Shown here piece after piece: positions 39,709 to 48,598 of a DNA stretch of 64,000 nucleotides (its first letter is position 1; each line of letters begins with the position of its first letter). The notes beneath the pieces are model-generated. The model saw only the letters and a program-made list of their open reading frames with translations. It made no database searches and had not been told where the DNA came from. Origin of the DNA: Pseudomonadota bacterium (lineage in GTDB: Bacteria; Pseudomonadota; Gammaproteobacteria; Steroidobacterales; Steroidobacteraceae). The position numbers were made by a program, and so were the translations under genes. The DNA lies in NCBI GenBank assembly GCA_018241525.1, contig JAFEDR010000001.1, positions 248,001 to 312,000 of the forward strand, in the 5' to 3' direction.

Positions 39709-41913
39709 CTATTCGTACCCAGTCATGCCGGGGGTCGCGGAGTATCCCCGAATCGACCGCTCGAGGAAAGCGCCGGCCCGTTCTCCGACATTGGAAAGGC
39801 CGTTGAGTTCCAGCTGCAGCGAGATCGCCGTATCGCGCTTGCCGGTCTGGCTGCTGACGTAGCGCCGGCCCACAAGCCGCACGCGCCAGCAGCACGCCTG
39901 GTACTCGAAGCCGGCGAACGAGTCGAGGGCCGACCGGTCGCGCAGCGAGTAGACGTGCCGTGCATACAGGTTCCAGGAATCCGCCACCGGCCAGGCGACC
40001 GAGCCCTCGATCTGCTCGAGCAGGCCGCGGCGGAAGCGATAGCCGATGTTGGCCACCTCATTGTTCGCTGGCTGGTACTGCACCCGCACCTCGCTCAGTG
40101 CGGACTGCTGCGAGTGCGGGTTCCACTGCTCGCCGAGCTGGACGTTCCAGTGCCGGTACGCCGTGACGTCGAGCTGGCCGACGAAGTCGGAGGTGCTGCC
40201 GGAGACCGGCGGCTCGTTCGGCAGCGTGACCTTCGGCGTCGTGAAGTAGTAGATCTGCCCGAGCGTCGCGCTCAGCAGCTGGTGGCCGGAATCGGCGTCG
40301 ACGAGGCGGGTGGTCGCGCCCATCGCCAGCTGGTTGGCATCACCGATCCGGTCGCCACCGACGTAGCGCTCGGTGCGAAACAGCTGGATCAGATTGAGGT
40401 CGGGGAGACCGGTGTCGAAGACCGGCAGATTCGTCTGGTCGCGGTACGGGACGTAGGTGTACACGACGCGCGGCTCGAGCGTCTGCACGCGCTTGCCGGC
40501 GTCCCGCTCGAAGTTGAGCCCGGTGTCGAGCGTCGCGATCGGCGCCGATACCGAGGGTGAATCGTCAGGGCCGATGGCATTGCGCAGCGAGTAGCGCAGC
40601 GTGCGAAAGCCGACCGCCGGAACCAAGTACGCGCCCGGCGTGCGCCAGGCAAAGCTCGCGAGCGGCGCGAGCGAGTAGCGCACCCCGTCGACGCTGTCGG
40701 GTCGAACAAAGTCGACCGCATCGAAGCCGAGCTCGAACCCCGGGCCGTGCATGCCGCCCCAGCGACCGGAAACGCTGACTTCGGGTGCGCGACTGTACGG
40801 CCGATCGGCGGCGACGACCGTCTGGTCGATCGTCTGGAACTGCTCGGCGAGGCCGACCGCGCGCCAGTGGTCGTCGAGATAGGTCAGGCGCGCGACGCGC
40901 TGCAGGTAGGTGACGCTCGTGCCCTCGGGTCCGAGCCCGAAGTCGGAGAAGTAGTTGCTGTCGCTGGCGTAAGAGAGGTTGGTGTCGAAGCGCAGGCGAG
41001 CGCTCAGGTCGCTGCGCTCGGTGAACCGCAGGTAGCTGCGGTCTCGTTTCGCATCGGCGTCGGAGGGGACCCAGTCGCTGTCGAACTCACCGCGCGAGCG
41101 ATCGGTCAGGAAGCGGAACTGCGTGCCGAGCGTGGCGCCGCGCTTCGACAGGTAACCGGGCGTCAGCGTCGCGTCGTAGTTCGGCGCGATGTTCCAGTAC
41201 CACGGCGCCGACACCTCGAAACCGTTACGGTTCGACGTGCCGACCACCGGGAACAGGAATCCCGACTTGCGCGCGCCACCCACCGGGAACGAGACGATCG
41301 GCAGGTACAGGATCGGCACGCCCTTGAAGTCGAGCTCGACGTTGCGGCCGACTCCCTGTTGCGCGGCCTGGTCGATCACGATGCGACGGGCACGCAGCAG
41401 CCAGTCGGGGTGTTCGGCCGGGCAGGCGGTGTACTCGACGCGATCGAGGTCGAGCTTGCCGTCGGGCTCGAGCTGCACGCTATCGGCGTGACCGCGCGCC
41501 GGCCGGGCGGGGAGGTCGAAGTGCGCGTGGCGGAACGTGCCACCGCCTTCGCTCGACCAGTTCGCGCTGTCACCCGAAATCGTCATGCCGGGCGATCGAA
41601 ACGTGACGTCGCCCTGCACATCGAACGCCTGGGACGCCGAGTCGTAGTGCGCCTCCTGGGCGGTCAGCGTGCGATCGCCCTGGCGGACGCGCACCGGACC
41701 TTTCAGGTCGAACTGACCCTCGGTCGTGATCGCGGCCCCCTCGGTCTTCACCTCGACCCGGCTCGGGTCGGCCGGAGGCGGCTCGAGGTCGGCGACCACG
41801 GCCGGCGGCGCCGGGCAGCGATCCGCCGCGGCAGCCGCCGTCGCCGTCAGCGCCGCAGCCGCGATCAGGGACAGCAGGGCGCGGCGGACGGTGGGGAACG
41901 GGGGTGCGGGCAA
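39709..41913 (-). CDS. lptD: LPS-assembly outer-membrane protein LptD
   Basis: A 734-residue LptD that inserts lipopolysaccharide into the outer leaflet. A signal peptide (1-30) precedes an OstA-type periplasmic domain (residues about 50-165, KTEGAAITTEGQFDLKGPVRVRQGDRTLTAQEA) and a large C-terminal beta-barrel. Four cysteines match the E. coli disulfide pattern: Cys33 (ADRCP), one near residue 165 (YTACPAEH) and the adjacent pair Cys674-Cys675 (YQACCWR). The only sensible start is TTG 41913, immediately before the signal peptide. It heads the lptD-surA-pdxA-rsmA operon and diverges from amgK. Confidence 0.95.
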   Translation of the reverse strand: MPAPPFPTVRRALLSLIAAAALTATAAAAADRCPAPPAVVADLEPPPADPSRVEVKTEGAAITTEGQFDLKGPVRVRQGDRTLTAQEAHYDSASQAFDVQGDVTFRSPGMTISGDSANWSSEGGGTFRHAHFDLPARPARGHADSVQLEPDGKLDLDRVEYTACPAEHPDWLLRARRIVIDQAAQQGVGRNVELDFKGVPILYLPIVSFPVGGARKSGFLFPVVGTSNRNGFEVSAPWYWNIAPNYDATLTPGYLSKRGATLGTQFRFLTDRSRGEFDSDWVPSDADAKRDRSYLRFTERSDLSARLRFDTNLSYASDSNYFSDFGLGPEGTSVTYLQRVARLTYLDDHWRAVGLAEQFQTIDQTVVAADRPYSRAPEVSVSGRWGGMHGPGFELGFDAVDFVRPDSVDGVRYSLAPLASFAWRTPGAYLVPAVGFRTLRYSLRNAIGPDDSPSVSAPIATLDTGLNFERDAGKRVQTLEPRVVYTYVPYRDQTNLPVFDTGLPDLNLIQLFRTERYVGGDRIGDANQLAMGATTRLVDADSGHQLLSATLGQIYYFTTPKVTLPNEPPVSGSTSDFVGQLDVTAYRHWNVQLGEQWNPHSQQSALSEVRVQYQPANNEVANIGYRFRRGLLEQIEGSVAWPVADSWNLYARHVYSLRDRSALDSFAGFEYQACCWRVRLVGRRYVSSQTGKRDTAISLQLELNGLSNVGERAGAFLERSIRGYSATPGMTGYE

Positions 41914-41966
41914 CGGGCAGCCTAGGTCGGGGCCGGGTGGACCGCCGCGAAGCCGGCGGGCGGCAC

Positions 41967-41974
41967 ATTATAAT
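41967..41974. promoter_or_regulatory. Symmetric ATTATAAT, bidirectional -10 for lptD and amgK
   Basis: The palindrome ATTATAAT gives a perfect TATAAT on both strands: 41969-41974 rightward to amgK (ATG nine bases later, nearly leaderless) and 41972-41967 leftward to lptD (start codon about 54 bases away). No strong -35 is visible on either side. Confidence 0.6.
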
Positions 41975-41983
41975 CCGCCGCTC

Positions 41984-43024
41984 ATGCCCGCCGACACCGC
42001 CCGACCGGATCCGCGCCTCGCGCTGCTCGAGGAGTGGCTCGAGACCGAGCTCGGTCTGGGCGCCGTGCGCATTGCGCCGGCCTCCGCGGACGCGAGCTTC
42101 CGTCGCTACTTCCGCGTGCACGGCGCCGCGCGCACGCTGATCGCGATGGACGCGCCCCCCGAGCGCGAGGACCTCGGGCCGTTCATCGACGTCGCGCACG
42201 ACCTCGGCGAACTCGGCGTTACCGTGCCGCAGGTGCTCGAGCAGGACCGGGCCCGCGGCTTCCTGCTGCTGACCGATCTCGGGTCCACGCACTACCTGGC
42301 GGCGCTCAAGGCCGGCGCGGATCCTGCCGCGCTCTACCGCGACGCGACCGAGGCGCTGCTGCGGATCCAGTCGCGCGGCGCCGCCGCTGCGGCCCGGCGA
42401 CCGCCGTACGATGCGGCGGCACTCGATCGCGAGGTCCAGCTTTTCCCGGAATGGTTCCTCGCGCGGCATCTCGGCGTCACGGTCGGCCCGGACATCCGCG
42501 CGCTGGTCGCCCGCGCCTCGGCCCTGCTGGCGGCCAGCGCCCTCGAGCAGCCGCAGGTCTTCGTGCACCGCGACTACCACTCACGCAACCTGATGCTGCT
42601 CGAGGCCGGCAATCCCGGGATCATCGACTTCCAGGACGCGGTGCACGGCGCGCTGACCTACGACCTCGTCTCGCTCTTCAAGGACTGCTACATCGTCTGG
42701 CCGCGCGCGACCGTGCTCGGGTGGTTGCGCGAGTACCGAGCGCGCGCGCTCGCCGCGGGACTCGCGATCCGCGGTACCGAGGCGGACTTCGTCCGCGCCT
42801 TCGACCTGATGGGACTGCAGCGGCACCTGAAGGTGCTCGGGATCTTCGCGCGGCTCTGGTACCGGGACGCCAAGAGCGGCTACCTCGGTGACCTGCCGAC
42901 CGTGCTGACGTACGTGCTCGAGGCGACCGGCGACTGCGCCGAGCTCGCCGAGGTCGACGCGTTCCTGCGGGCCGAAGTGGTGCCGCGGTTCGCATCGGCA
43001 CAGCAGCGGGCGCTCGGCGGATGA
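41984..43024 (+). CDS. amgK: Cell-wall sugar kinase AmgK (N-acetylmuramate/N-acetylglucosamine kinase)
   Basis: A 346-residue aminoglycoside-phosphotransferase-fold kinase. In pseudomonads the homologue phosphorylates recycled N-acetylmuramate and N-acetylglucosamine at the anomeric position. Motifs are ASFRRYFRVH, the phosphate-loop region GFLLLTDLGSTHYL, the Brenner motif VFVHRDYHSRNLM and metal-binding IIDFQDAVHGALTYDL. ATG 41984 fits the family length. It overlaps murU by four bases. The amgK-murU pair next to lptD is the known anabolic recycling arrangement, which bypasses de novo MurA and so lowers dependence on the fosfomycin target. Confidence 0.93.
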   Translation: MPADTARPDPRLALLEEWLETELGLGAVRIAPASADASFRRYFRVHGAARTLIAMDAPPEREDLGPFIDVAHDLGELGVTVPQVLEQDRARGFLLLTDLGSTHYLAALKAGADPAALYRDATEALLRIQSRGAAAAARRPPYDAAALDREVQLFPEWFLARHLGVTVGPDIRALVARASALLAASALEQPQVFVHRDYHSRNLMLLEAGNPGIIDFQDAVHGALTYDLVSLFKDCYIVWPRATVLGWLREYRARALAAGLAIRGTEADFVRAFDLMGLQRHLKVLGIFARLWYRDAKSGYLGDLPTVLTYVLEATGDCAELAEVDAFLRAEVVPRFASAQQRALGG

Positions 43025-43689
43025 GCGTGCGCCAGGCGATGGTGCTCGCGGCCGGGCGCGGCGAGCGCATGCGGCCGCTGACCGATCGCGTCCCGAAGCC
43101 GCTGCTGCCGGTGGGCGGGCAGCCGCTGATCGTGCGCCTGCTCGAGCGGCTCGCGGCCGGCGGCGTCGAGCACGTCGCGATCAACACCTCCTGGCTCGGC
43201 GAGCAGCTGCACGCGGCGCTCGGCGACGGCCGCCGGTTCGGCCTCGCGATCGAGTGGTTCGACGAGGGCCCGGTGCCGCTCGAGACCGCGGGCGGCATCC
43301 GCAACGCGCTCGCGGCCTTCGGCGAGGAGCCGTTCGCCGTGATCAACGGCGATCTCTACTGCGACCTGCCGCTGCCGCCGCCGGCGCCCGCGCCGGACCG
43401 TTTGGCGCACCTCGTGCTGGTACCGAACCCGCCGCAGCACCCGCGCGGCGACTTCGGGCTCGAGTGCGGCGAGCTGCGCCCGGAGGGCGCGCCGCGCTAC
43501 ACCTACGCGGGGATCGCGAGCTTCCGGCCGGCGCTGTTCCGGGCGTTGCCGCCGGGCCGTCGGGCGCTGCGGCCGGTCCTCGACCAGGCGGCGCACGCGG
43601 GCCTCGTGACCGCGCAGCTGCACGCCGGCCGCTGGGTCGACGTCGGCACGCCCGAGCGGCTCGCGGCGCTCGACGCCTCGCTGGCGTAG
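43021..43689 (+). CDS. murU: N-acetylmuramate-1-phosphate uridylyltransferase MurU
   Basis: A 222-residue nucleotidyltransferase that makes UDP-MurNAc from MurNAc-1-phosphate and UTP in peptidoglycan recycling. The N-terminal signature is [30 protein letters not shown]. Metal/nucleotide residues lie in VINGDLYCD, and [13 protein letters not shown] and [10 protein letters not shown] close the fold. Its ATG lies inside the amgK stop (ATGA), so the two enzymes are co-produced. Confidence 0.94.
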   Translation: MSVRQAMVLAAGRGERMRPLTDRVPKPLLPVGGQPLIVRLLERLAAGGVEHVAINTSWLGEQLHAALGDGRRFGLAIEWFDEGPVPLETAGGIRNALAAFGEEPFAVINGDLYCDLPLPPPAPAPDRLAHLVLVPNPPQHPRGDFGLECGELRPEGAPRYTYAGIASFRPALFRALPPGRRALRPVLDQAAHAGLVTAQLHAGRWVDVGTPERLAALDASLA

Positions 43690-43720
43690 AATCGAGCCCC
43701 CGTCCTCGCAGGTCCCGCAC

Positions 43721-44716
43721 GTGGCGGATTTCAAGGGTATCCCGCTCGTCGCCGCGCGCAGCGGCGAGAAGTACGTGACGCCGCAGGGCTTCACGGCGAT
43801 CCGCGACGGCATCAAGGCCGCCGCCGCGGCCGAGCCGCTCGTGGTCGGCCGCAAGCCGCCCTGGCTGCGGGCGCCGATGCCGGCCGGCCCGCGCTTCGAC
43901 GCCGTCCGCGCGGTCGTGCGCGAGCACCGGCTCGCGACCGTCTGCGAGGAGGCGAAGTGCCCGAACATCGGCGAATGCTGGAACGCCGGCACCGCCACGA
44001 TCATGCTGATGGGCGCCGTCTGCACCCGCGCCTGCCGCTTCTGCTCGGTCGACACCGGCAACCCGCGCGGCTGGCTCGACGCCGAGGAGCCCGCCAACGT
44101 CGCGCGCACCGTCGAGCTGATGAACCTGTCGTACGTGGTGCTGACCTCGGTGAACCGCGACGACCTGCCGGATGGCGGCGCGGCGCACTATGCGGCGTGC
44201 GTCGCGGCCATCAAGGCGCGCCGGCCGGCCACCGCCGTCGAGGCGCTGACCCCGGACTTCCAGGGGGACGTCGCCGCGGTGCAGGCGGTGGTGGACAGCG
44301 GCGTCGAGGTGTTCGCGCAGAACATCGAGACCGTGCGGCGGCTGACGCACCCGGTGCGCGACCCGCGCGCAGGCTACGAGCAGACGCTCGCGGTGCTGTC
44401 CGCGGCGAAGCGCCGGCGCGCGACGGTGCTGACGAAGTCCAGCCTGATGCTCGGCCTCGGCGAGACCGCGGCCGAGGTCGGCGAGTGCCTGCGCGACCTG
44501 CGCACGGCCGGCGTCGACATCGTCACCCTCGGCCAGTACCTGCGGCCCACCGCCCACCACCTGCCGGTGGTGCGCTTCGTGACGCCGGAGGAGTTCCAGG
44601 GACTGCGCGACGAGGCGCTCGCGCTCGGCTTCCTCGAGTGCGTCGCCGGGCCGATGGTGCGCTCCAGCTACCGCGCCGAGCGCGCGCTCGAGCGCAACAA
44701 CGCCGGGCTCAAGTGA
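43721..44716 (+). CDS. lipA: Lipoyl synthase
   Basis: A 331-residue radical-SAM enzyme that inserts two sulfurs into the protein-bound octanoyl group. The auxiliary cluster motif is [12 protein letters not shown], the radical-SAM cluster motif is CTRACRFC, and the C-terminal RSSYRAE carries the serine ligand of the auxiliary cluster. The start is GTG 43721 (MADFKGIPL). It precedes lipB with a four-base overlap (GTGA), the reverse of the common lipB-lipA order. Confidence 0.96.
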   Translation: MADFKGIPLVAARSGEKYVTPQGFTAIRDGIKAAAAAEPLVVGRKPPWLRAPMPAGPRFDAVRAVVREHRLATVCEEAKCPNIGECWNAGTATIMLMGAVCTRACRFCSVDTGNPRGWLDAEEPANVARTVELMNLSYVVLTSVNRDDLPDGGAAHYAACVAAIKARRPATAVEALTPDFQGDVAAVQAVVDSGVEVFAQNIETVRRLTHPVRDPRAGYEQTLAVLSAAKRRRATVLTKSSLMLGLGETAAEVGECLRDLRTAGVDIVTLGQYLRPTAHHLPVVRFVTPEEFQGLRDEALALGFLECVAGPMVRSSYRAERALERNNAGLK

Positions 44717-45369
44717 GCGCGGTCGCGCGCTGGCTCGGCCGCGCCGAGTACCTGCCGACCTGGCAGGCGATGCAGCGCTACACCGATACCCGCGGCCCGG
44801 AGGCCGACGACGAGTTGTGGTGCCTCGAGCACCCGCCGGTCTACACGCTCGGCCTGAACGCCGATCCCGGCCACGTGCTGGCCGCCGGCGACGTGCCGGT
44901 GGTGCGCATCGATCGCGGCGGCCAGGTCACCTACCACGGTCCGGGCCAGCTGGTCGTCTATCCGCTCGTGAACCTGCGGCGGCGCGGGCTTGGCGTGCGC
45001 GGGCTCGTGACGGCGCTCGAGGACGCGCTGGTGGCGCTGGCCGCCGAGGGCGGCATCCGGGCCGTGGGGCGCGAGGACGCGCGCGGCGTCTACGTCGAGG
45101 GCCGCAAGCTCGCCAGCATCGGCTTGCGCATCCGGCGCGGTGCGAGCTACCACGGGCTTGCGCTCAACGTCGCGATGGACCTGGCGCCGTTCGCCCGCAT
45201 CAACCCGTGCGGCTTCGCCGGCCTCGAGGTGGTCGATCTGGCGACGCTCGGCATGCGGCTCTCGCCCGAGGCCGCGGCGCGGCGGCTCGTGCCGCACCTG
45301 TGGCGCACGCTGCACTTGCCGGGCGAGCCGCGCTGGGTGGAGCCGCTCGCGCCGACCGGTAGCGGCTGA
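44713..45369 (+). CDS. lipB: Octanoyl-[ACP]:protein N-octanoyltransferase
   Basis: A 218-residue LipB that moves octanoate from acyl-carrier protein to lipoyl domains before LipA acts. It has the [18 protein letters not shown] block, Lys in [25 protein letters not shown] and the catalytic Cys in [12 protein letters not shown]. The start is GTG 44713 overlapping the lipA stop. Its end lies 12 bases from the end of the convergent DUF493 gene, which in most relatives is on the same strand upstream of lipB. Confidence 0.96.
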   Translation: MSAVARWLGRAEYLPTWQAMQRYTDTRGPEADDELWCLEHPPVYTLGLNADPGHVLAAGDVPVVRIDRGGQVTYHGPGQLVVYPLVNLRRRGLGVRGLVTALEDALVALAAEGGIRAVGREDARGVYVEGRKLASIGLRIRRGASYHGLALNVAMDLAPFARINPCGFAGLEVVDLATLGMRLSPEAAARRLVPHLWRTLHLPGEPRWVEPLAPTGSG

Positions 45370-45381
45370 GCCGAGGCGCGG

Positions 45382-45642
45382 CTAGAGCGCGTACAGCACG
45401 AGGCCGGTGGCGTGCAGCTCGCGGTAGAGGGCATCGAGCTCGGCGCGGCTGTCGACGCGCACCAGCGCCGTCAGCGACACGTAGGCACCGTCGCGGCTGA
45501 GTCGCTCCGTCAGCGCCACCTCGAGTTCGCCCGCGAGCCGGTCCGCGATCGCCGCGATCACCCCGGCCCGGAACTCCGGCGTGTGCCGCCCCATGACCTT
45601 GACGGGGTGGACGCCCGGAAACTCGAGCGGTGATCCGTCCAT
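45382..45642 (-). CDS. DUF493/YbeD family protein
   Basis: An 86-residue protein of the YbeD family (FPGVHPVKVMGRHTPEF at the start, YVSLTALVRVDSRAELDALYREL near the end), an ACT-like alpha-beta fold of unknown function long linked by gene order to lipoate synthesis. It is the last gene of the cell-wall run, seven bases after the D-amino acid aminotransferase gene, and faces lipB tail to tail. Confidence 0.93.
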   Translation of the reverse strand: MDGSPLEFPGVHPVKVMGRHTPEFRAGVIAAIADRLAGELEVALTERLSRDGAYVSLTALVRVDSRAELDALYRELHATGLVLYAL

Positions 45643-45649
45643 CGGCCGC

Positions 45650-46531
45650 TCAGGCCGGCAGCAGCGGCGTGCCGGCGAGCTCGGTGCGGTAGGCGGCGAA
45701 CAGCGCCTGCAGACGCAGCGCCACCGGGCCGGGCCGGCCGCTGCCGACCGGCGCCCCGTCGAGCCGGGTGACGGCGAGGATGCCGCGGGTCGCGAAGCCG
45801 AGCAGGATCTCGTCGGCCGCGCGCAGCTCGGCCTCGCTGATCGGCGCGACGCGGACCGGGATGCCGGCGCGGGCGCAGAGCCGCAGCGCGAGGTCGCGGG
45901 TGGTGCCGGGCAGGATCTCGGGCCCGTAGGGCGGCACGGCCACCGTGCCCTCGCGCACGACCATCACCGAGCTCGAGGAACCTTCGCGCAGCCGCCCGCC
46001 GGCGAGCAGGATCGCCTCGGTCGCGCCGGCATCCATCGCCAGGCTCTTCGCGAGCACGTTGGCGAGCAACGCGGTGCTCTTGATGTCGCAACGCCCCCAG
46101 CGCTGGTCGGGTGCGGTGATCGCGCTGACGCCGGCATCGCGCACCGCCGGATCGAGCGGCGGCAGCGGCGCCGCCATCAGGAACACGGTCGGCGCGAGCG
46201 CGGGGTTCAGCGCGTGGTTGCGGCCTTCCTCCGCGCCACGGCTGACGTGCACGTACAGGTACATGTCGCCGCCGCCGTTGCGTGCCACGAGCTCGGTCAG
46301 CAGCCCCGCCCAGTCGGCGCGCGACAGCGGCGGACGCATGCGGATCTCGCCGAGGCTGCGCTCGAGGCGTGCGATGTGCTCGACGAACAGGAACGGCCGG
46401 CCGCCGTAGACCGGCAGCACTTCGTAGACCGCGTCGCCGAACAGGAAGCCGCGGTCGAGCGGCGAGATGCGCGCCTCGGCGAGCGGCTGGAACTCGCCGT
46501 TGAGCCAGCAGACGGGGAGGGGCGCGGCCAT
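45650..46531 (-). CDS. Class IV aminotransferase, D-amino acid aminotransferase type
   Basis: A 293-residue fold-type IV PLP enzyme. It has WLNGEFQPLAEARISPLDRGFLFGDAVYEV at the N terminus, the Schiff-base Lys in CDIKSTALLANVLAK, and REGSSSSVMVV for cofactor phosphate. The family covers D-alanine aminotransferase, branched-chain aminotransferase and aminodeoxychorismate lyase; position after a D-Ala-D-Ala carboxypeptidase favours D-alanine/D-glutamate exchange for cell-wall use or recycling. Its ATG overlaps the dacA stop by one base (TGATG). Confidence 0.9.
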   Translation of the reverse strand: MAAPLPVCWLNGEFQPLAEARISPLDRGFLFGDAVYEVLPVYGGRPFLFVEHIARLERSLGEIRMRPPLSRADWAGLLTELVARNGGGDMYLYVHVSRGAEEGRNHALNPALAPTVFLMAAPLPPLDPAVRDAGVSAITAPDQRWGRCDIKSTALLANVLAKSLAMDAGATEAILLAGGRLREGSSSSVMVVREGTVAVPPYGPEILPGTTRDLALRLCARAGIPVRVAPISEAELRAADEILLGFATRGILAVTRLDGAPVGSGRPGPVALRLQALFAAYRTELAGTPLLPA

Positions 46532-47685
46532 CAGGCGAACCAGAGCCGGATGGAGTCGATCAGGCGCCGGAAGAGTCCGCCCGGGGCGACCGCCGCGGCC
46601 GGGTAGACGGGCACCTCGGTCAGCGTCGCGCCGCCGACCGTGACGCGCAGCCGCCCGACCGGCGTGTTCGCCGCCAGCGGCGCGACCAGCCGCGGGTTCA
46701 GCCAGAGCTCGGCCCGCGAGCCGGCGAGCTCGCCGCGGGCGGCGGTGCCGTACAGGTCGCCGTGCACGACCAGCGCGACCGGCTCGCCGACCTTGTAGAC
46801 GTGGGCCTGGCCGACGCGCTGCTGCGCGCTGTAGAGGCGCTTCGTCTCGTAGAAGCTGTAGCCCCAGCCGAGCAGCGTCTCGGTGGCGTCCTCGCGGGCC
46901 TTCGGGCTCGCCGTGCCCATCACCACCGAGACGAGCCGCATGCCGTCGCGCAGCGCCGAGGTCGCGAGGCAGTAGCCCGCCGCCTCGGTGTGGCCGGTCT
47001 TGATGCCGTCGACCGTCGGGTCGCGGTCGAGCAGGCCGTTGCGATTGAACTGGCGGATCTTGTTGTAGGTGAACTCGCGCTGCGAGAACCACTTGTAGTA
47101 CTCGGGGAACTCGCGCACCAGCGCGGCGCTCAGGATCGCGATGTCGCGCGCGGTGGTGTAGTGCTGCGCGTCGGGCAGGCCGGCACTGTTGGTCCAGTGC
47201 GTGCCCTTCAGGCCGAGCTGCTGCGCGTACTGGTTCATCAGCACCGCGAAGGTCTGCTCGGTGCCGGCGATCGCCTCGGCGAGGGCGATGGTCGCGTCGT
47301 TGCCCGACTGCACGATCATGCCCTGCACCGCGTCAACCACCTTCACCTGGCTGTGCACCGGCAGGTAGGACGTCGAGCCGTCCGAGGTGGCGCCACCGAC
47401 GCGCCAGGCGTGCTCGGACACCGTGATCTCCTGCTCGAGGCGCAGCTTGCCCTCGCGCAGCGCGTGGAATACGACGTACGAGGTCATCAACTTCGTCAGG
47501 CTCGCCGGCTCGAGCCGCTCGGTGTCGTTCTGTCCCGCCAGGATCCGGCCGCTGGCGGCATCGAGCAGCACCCAGCCCTTGGCGGCGAGCGGCGGCGGAG
47601 GGGGTACGGCGGTGGCGGCGGTCGCGGCGCAGGCGGCGAGCGCCAGGCAGAGGAGCGTCAGGACGCGGACGGAAAAGCTCGGCAT
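46531..47685 (-). CDS. dacA: D-alanyl-D-alanine carboxypeptidase (PBP5/6 type)
   Basis: A 384-residue low-molecular-mass penicillin-binding protein that trims the terminal D-Ala from peptidoglycan stem peptides. A signal peptide (1-23) is followed by the active-site triads SxxK (EPASLTKLM), SxN (QSGNDA) and KTG (GIKTGHTEAAGYC), then a beta-rich C-terminal domain and an amphipathic anchor (GGLFRRLIDSIRLWFA). ATG 47685 begins the signal peptide. A gap of 70 bases separates it from rlpA, with a TACACT box at 47725-47730 that may be an internal promoter. Confidence 0.95.
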   Translation of the reverse strand: MPSFSVRVLTLLCLALAACAATAATAVPPPPPLAAKGWVLLDAASGRILAGQNDTERLEPASLTKLMTSYVVFHALREGKLRLEQEITVSEHAWRVGGATSDGSTSYLPVHSQVKVVDAVQGMIVQSGNDATIALAEAIAGTEQTFAVLMNQYAQQLGLKGTHWTNSAGLPDAQHYTTARDIAILSAALVREFPEYYKWFSQREFTYNKIRQFNRNGLLDRDPTVDGIKTGHTEAAGYCLATSALRDGMRLVSVVMGTASPKAREDATETLLGWGYSFYETKRLYSAQQRVGQAHVYKVGEPVALVVHGDLYGTAARGELAGSRAELWLNPRLVAPLAANTPVGRLRVTVGGATLTEVPVYPAAAVAPGGLFRRLIDSIRLWFA

Positions 47686-47755
47686 CGCGGGCGGGGCCTC
47701 GGGTCGTGGAAGCAGGGGAGGCGCAGTGTACCGCCTGCGCGCTGCGGCCGGGCCG

Positions 47756-48598
47756 TCAGTTCGGCACCAGCGAGACGCTGCCGACGCCGAGCTCGCGCAG
47801 TCGGGCCACCAGCGCGTCGTACGCCGGCACCGACTCGACCGGGCCGATCCGCACGCGGTACAGGCTGCGGCCGCCGACGCTGTCGCTGCGCACGAACACC
47901 GCACCGATGCCGGCGCCGAGCAGCCGCGCCCGCAGCCGCTCGGCGTTCTCGGACTGCGCGAACGCACCGGCCTGCGCGTACAGCTCGCTCGGCGGCGGGG
48001 CCGGCGGCGAGGGGCCCTCGGCCTCGAGCGCCTGCACCTCGACCAGCGTGGTGCCGTCGCGGACCATGTCGAGCTTCAGCGCCGCCGCATAGGACAGGTC
48101 GATGATGCGGTTGGCCTTGAACGGCCCGCGGTCGTTGACGCGCACCACCACCGACCGGCCATTGCGCAGGTTCGTGACGCGCGCATACGCCGGCAGCGGC
48201 AGCGTGCGGTGCGCGGCCGTCATCGAGTACATGTCGTAGGGCTCGCCCACCGAGGTGCGCACGCCGTGGAAGTCCGGTCCGTACCAGGAGGCGACGCCGC
48301 GCTCGACGTAGCCGCGGCTCGACTCGAGCACCGTGTAGCGCTGGCCGAACACTTCGTAGAACGGCGGGTTGCCGAGCCGGGCGCGCGGCTCGGGCTGTGG
48401 CACGGCATCGGGCAGGGCCAGCAGCTGGGCGTCGCTCGGCCGCGCCGCCGGCGGCAGGCCGTCGCTGGAGGTCCGGGCGGGGACGGGTATCGTCTCGGCC
48501 GGCGTGCCGGCCGGGCCGCGGACCGGCGGACCGCTGGTGCAGCCGGCGAGCGCGAGCAGCAGCGCGCCCGCCGCGGCGCCGCGGGCGCCGGGGCTCAT
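47756..48598 (-). CDS. rlpA: Septal ring lytic transglycosylase RlpA, lipoprotein
   Basis: A 280-residue outer-membrane lipoprotein. The lipobox LALAGC places the lipidated Cys at residue 20. The RlpA double-psi barrel (about residues 95-185) has VASWYGPDFHGVRTSVGEPYDMYSMTAAHRTLPL and VRVNDRGPF with the catalytic Asp. A C-terminal SPOR domain (about 205-280) binds denuded septal glycan. In Pseudomonas this enzyme cleaves glycan lacking stem peptides. It overlaps mltB by four bases. Confidence 0.95.
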   Translation of the reverse strand: MSPGARGAAAGALLLALAGCTSGPPVRGPAGTPAETIPVPARTSSDGLPPAARPSDAQLLALPDAVPQPEPRARLGNPPFYEVFGQRYTVLESSRGYVERGVASWYGPDFHGVRTSVGEPYDMYSMTAAHRTLPLPAYARVTNLRNGRSVVVRVNDRGPFKANRIIDLSYAAALKLDMVRDGTTLVEVQALEAEGPSPPAPPPSELYAQAGAFAQSENAERLRARLLGAGIGAVFVRSDSVGGRSLYRVRIGPVESVPAYDALVARLRELGVGSVSLVPN

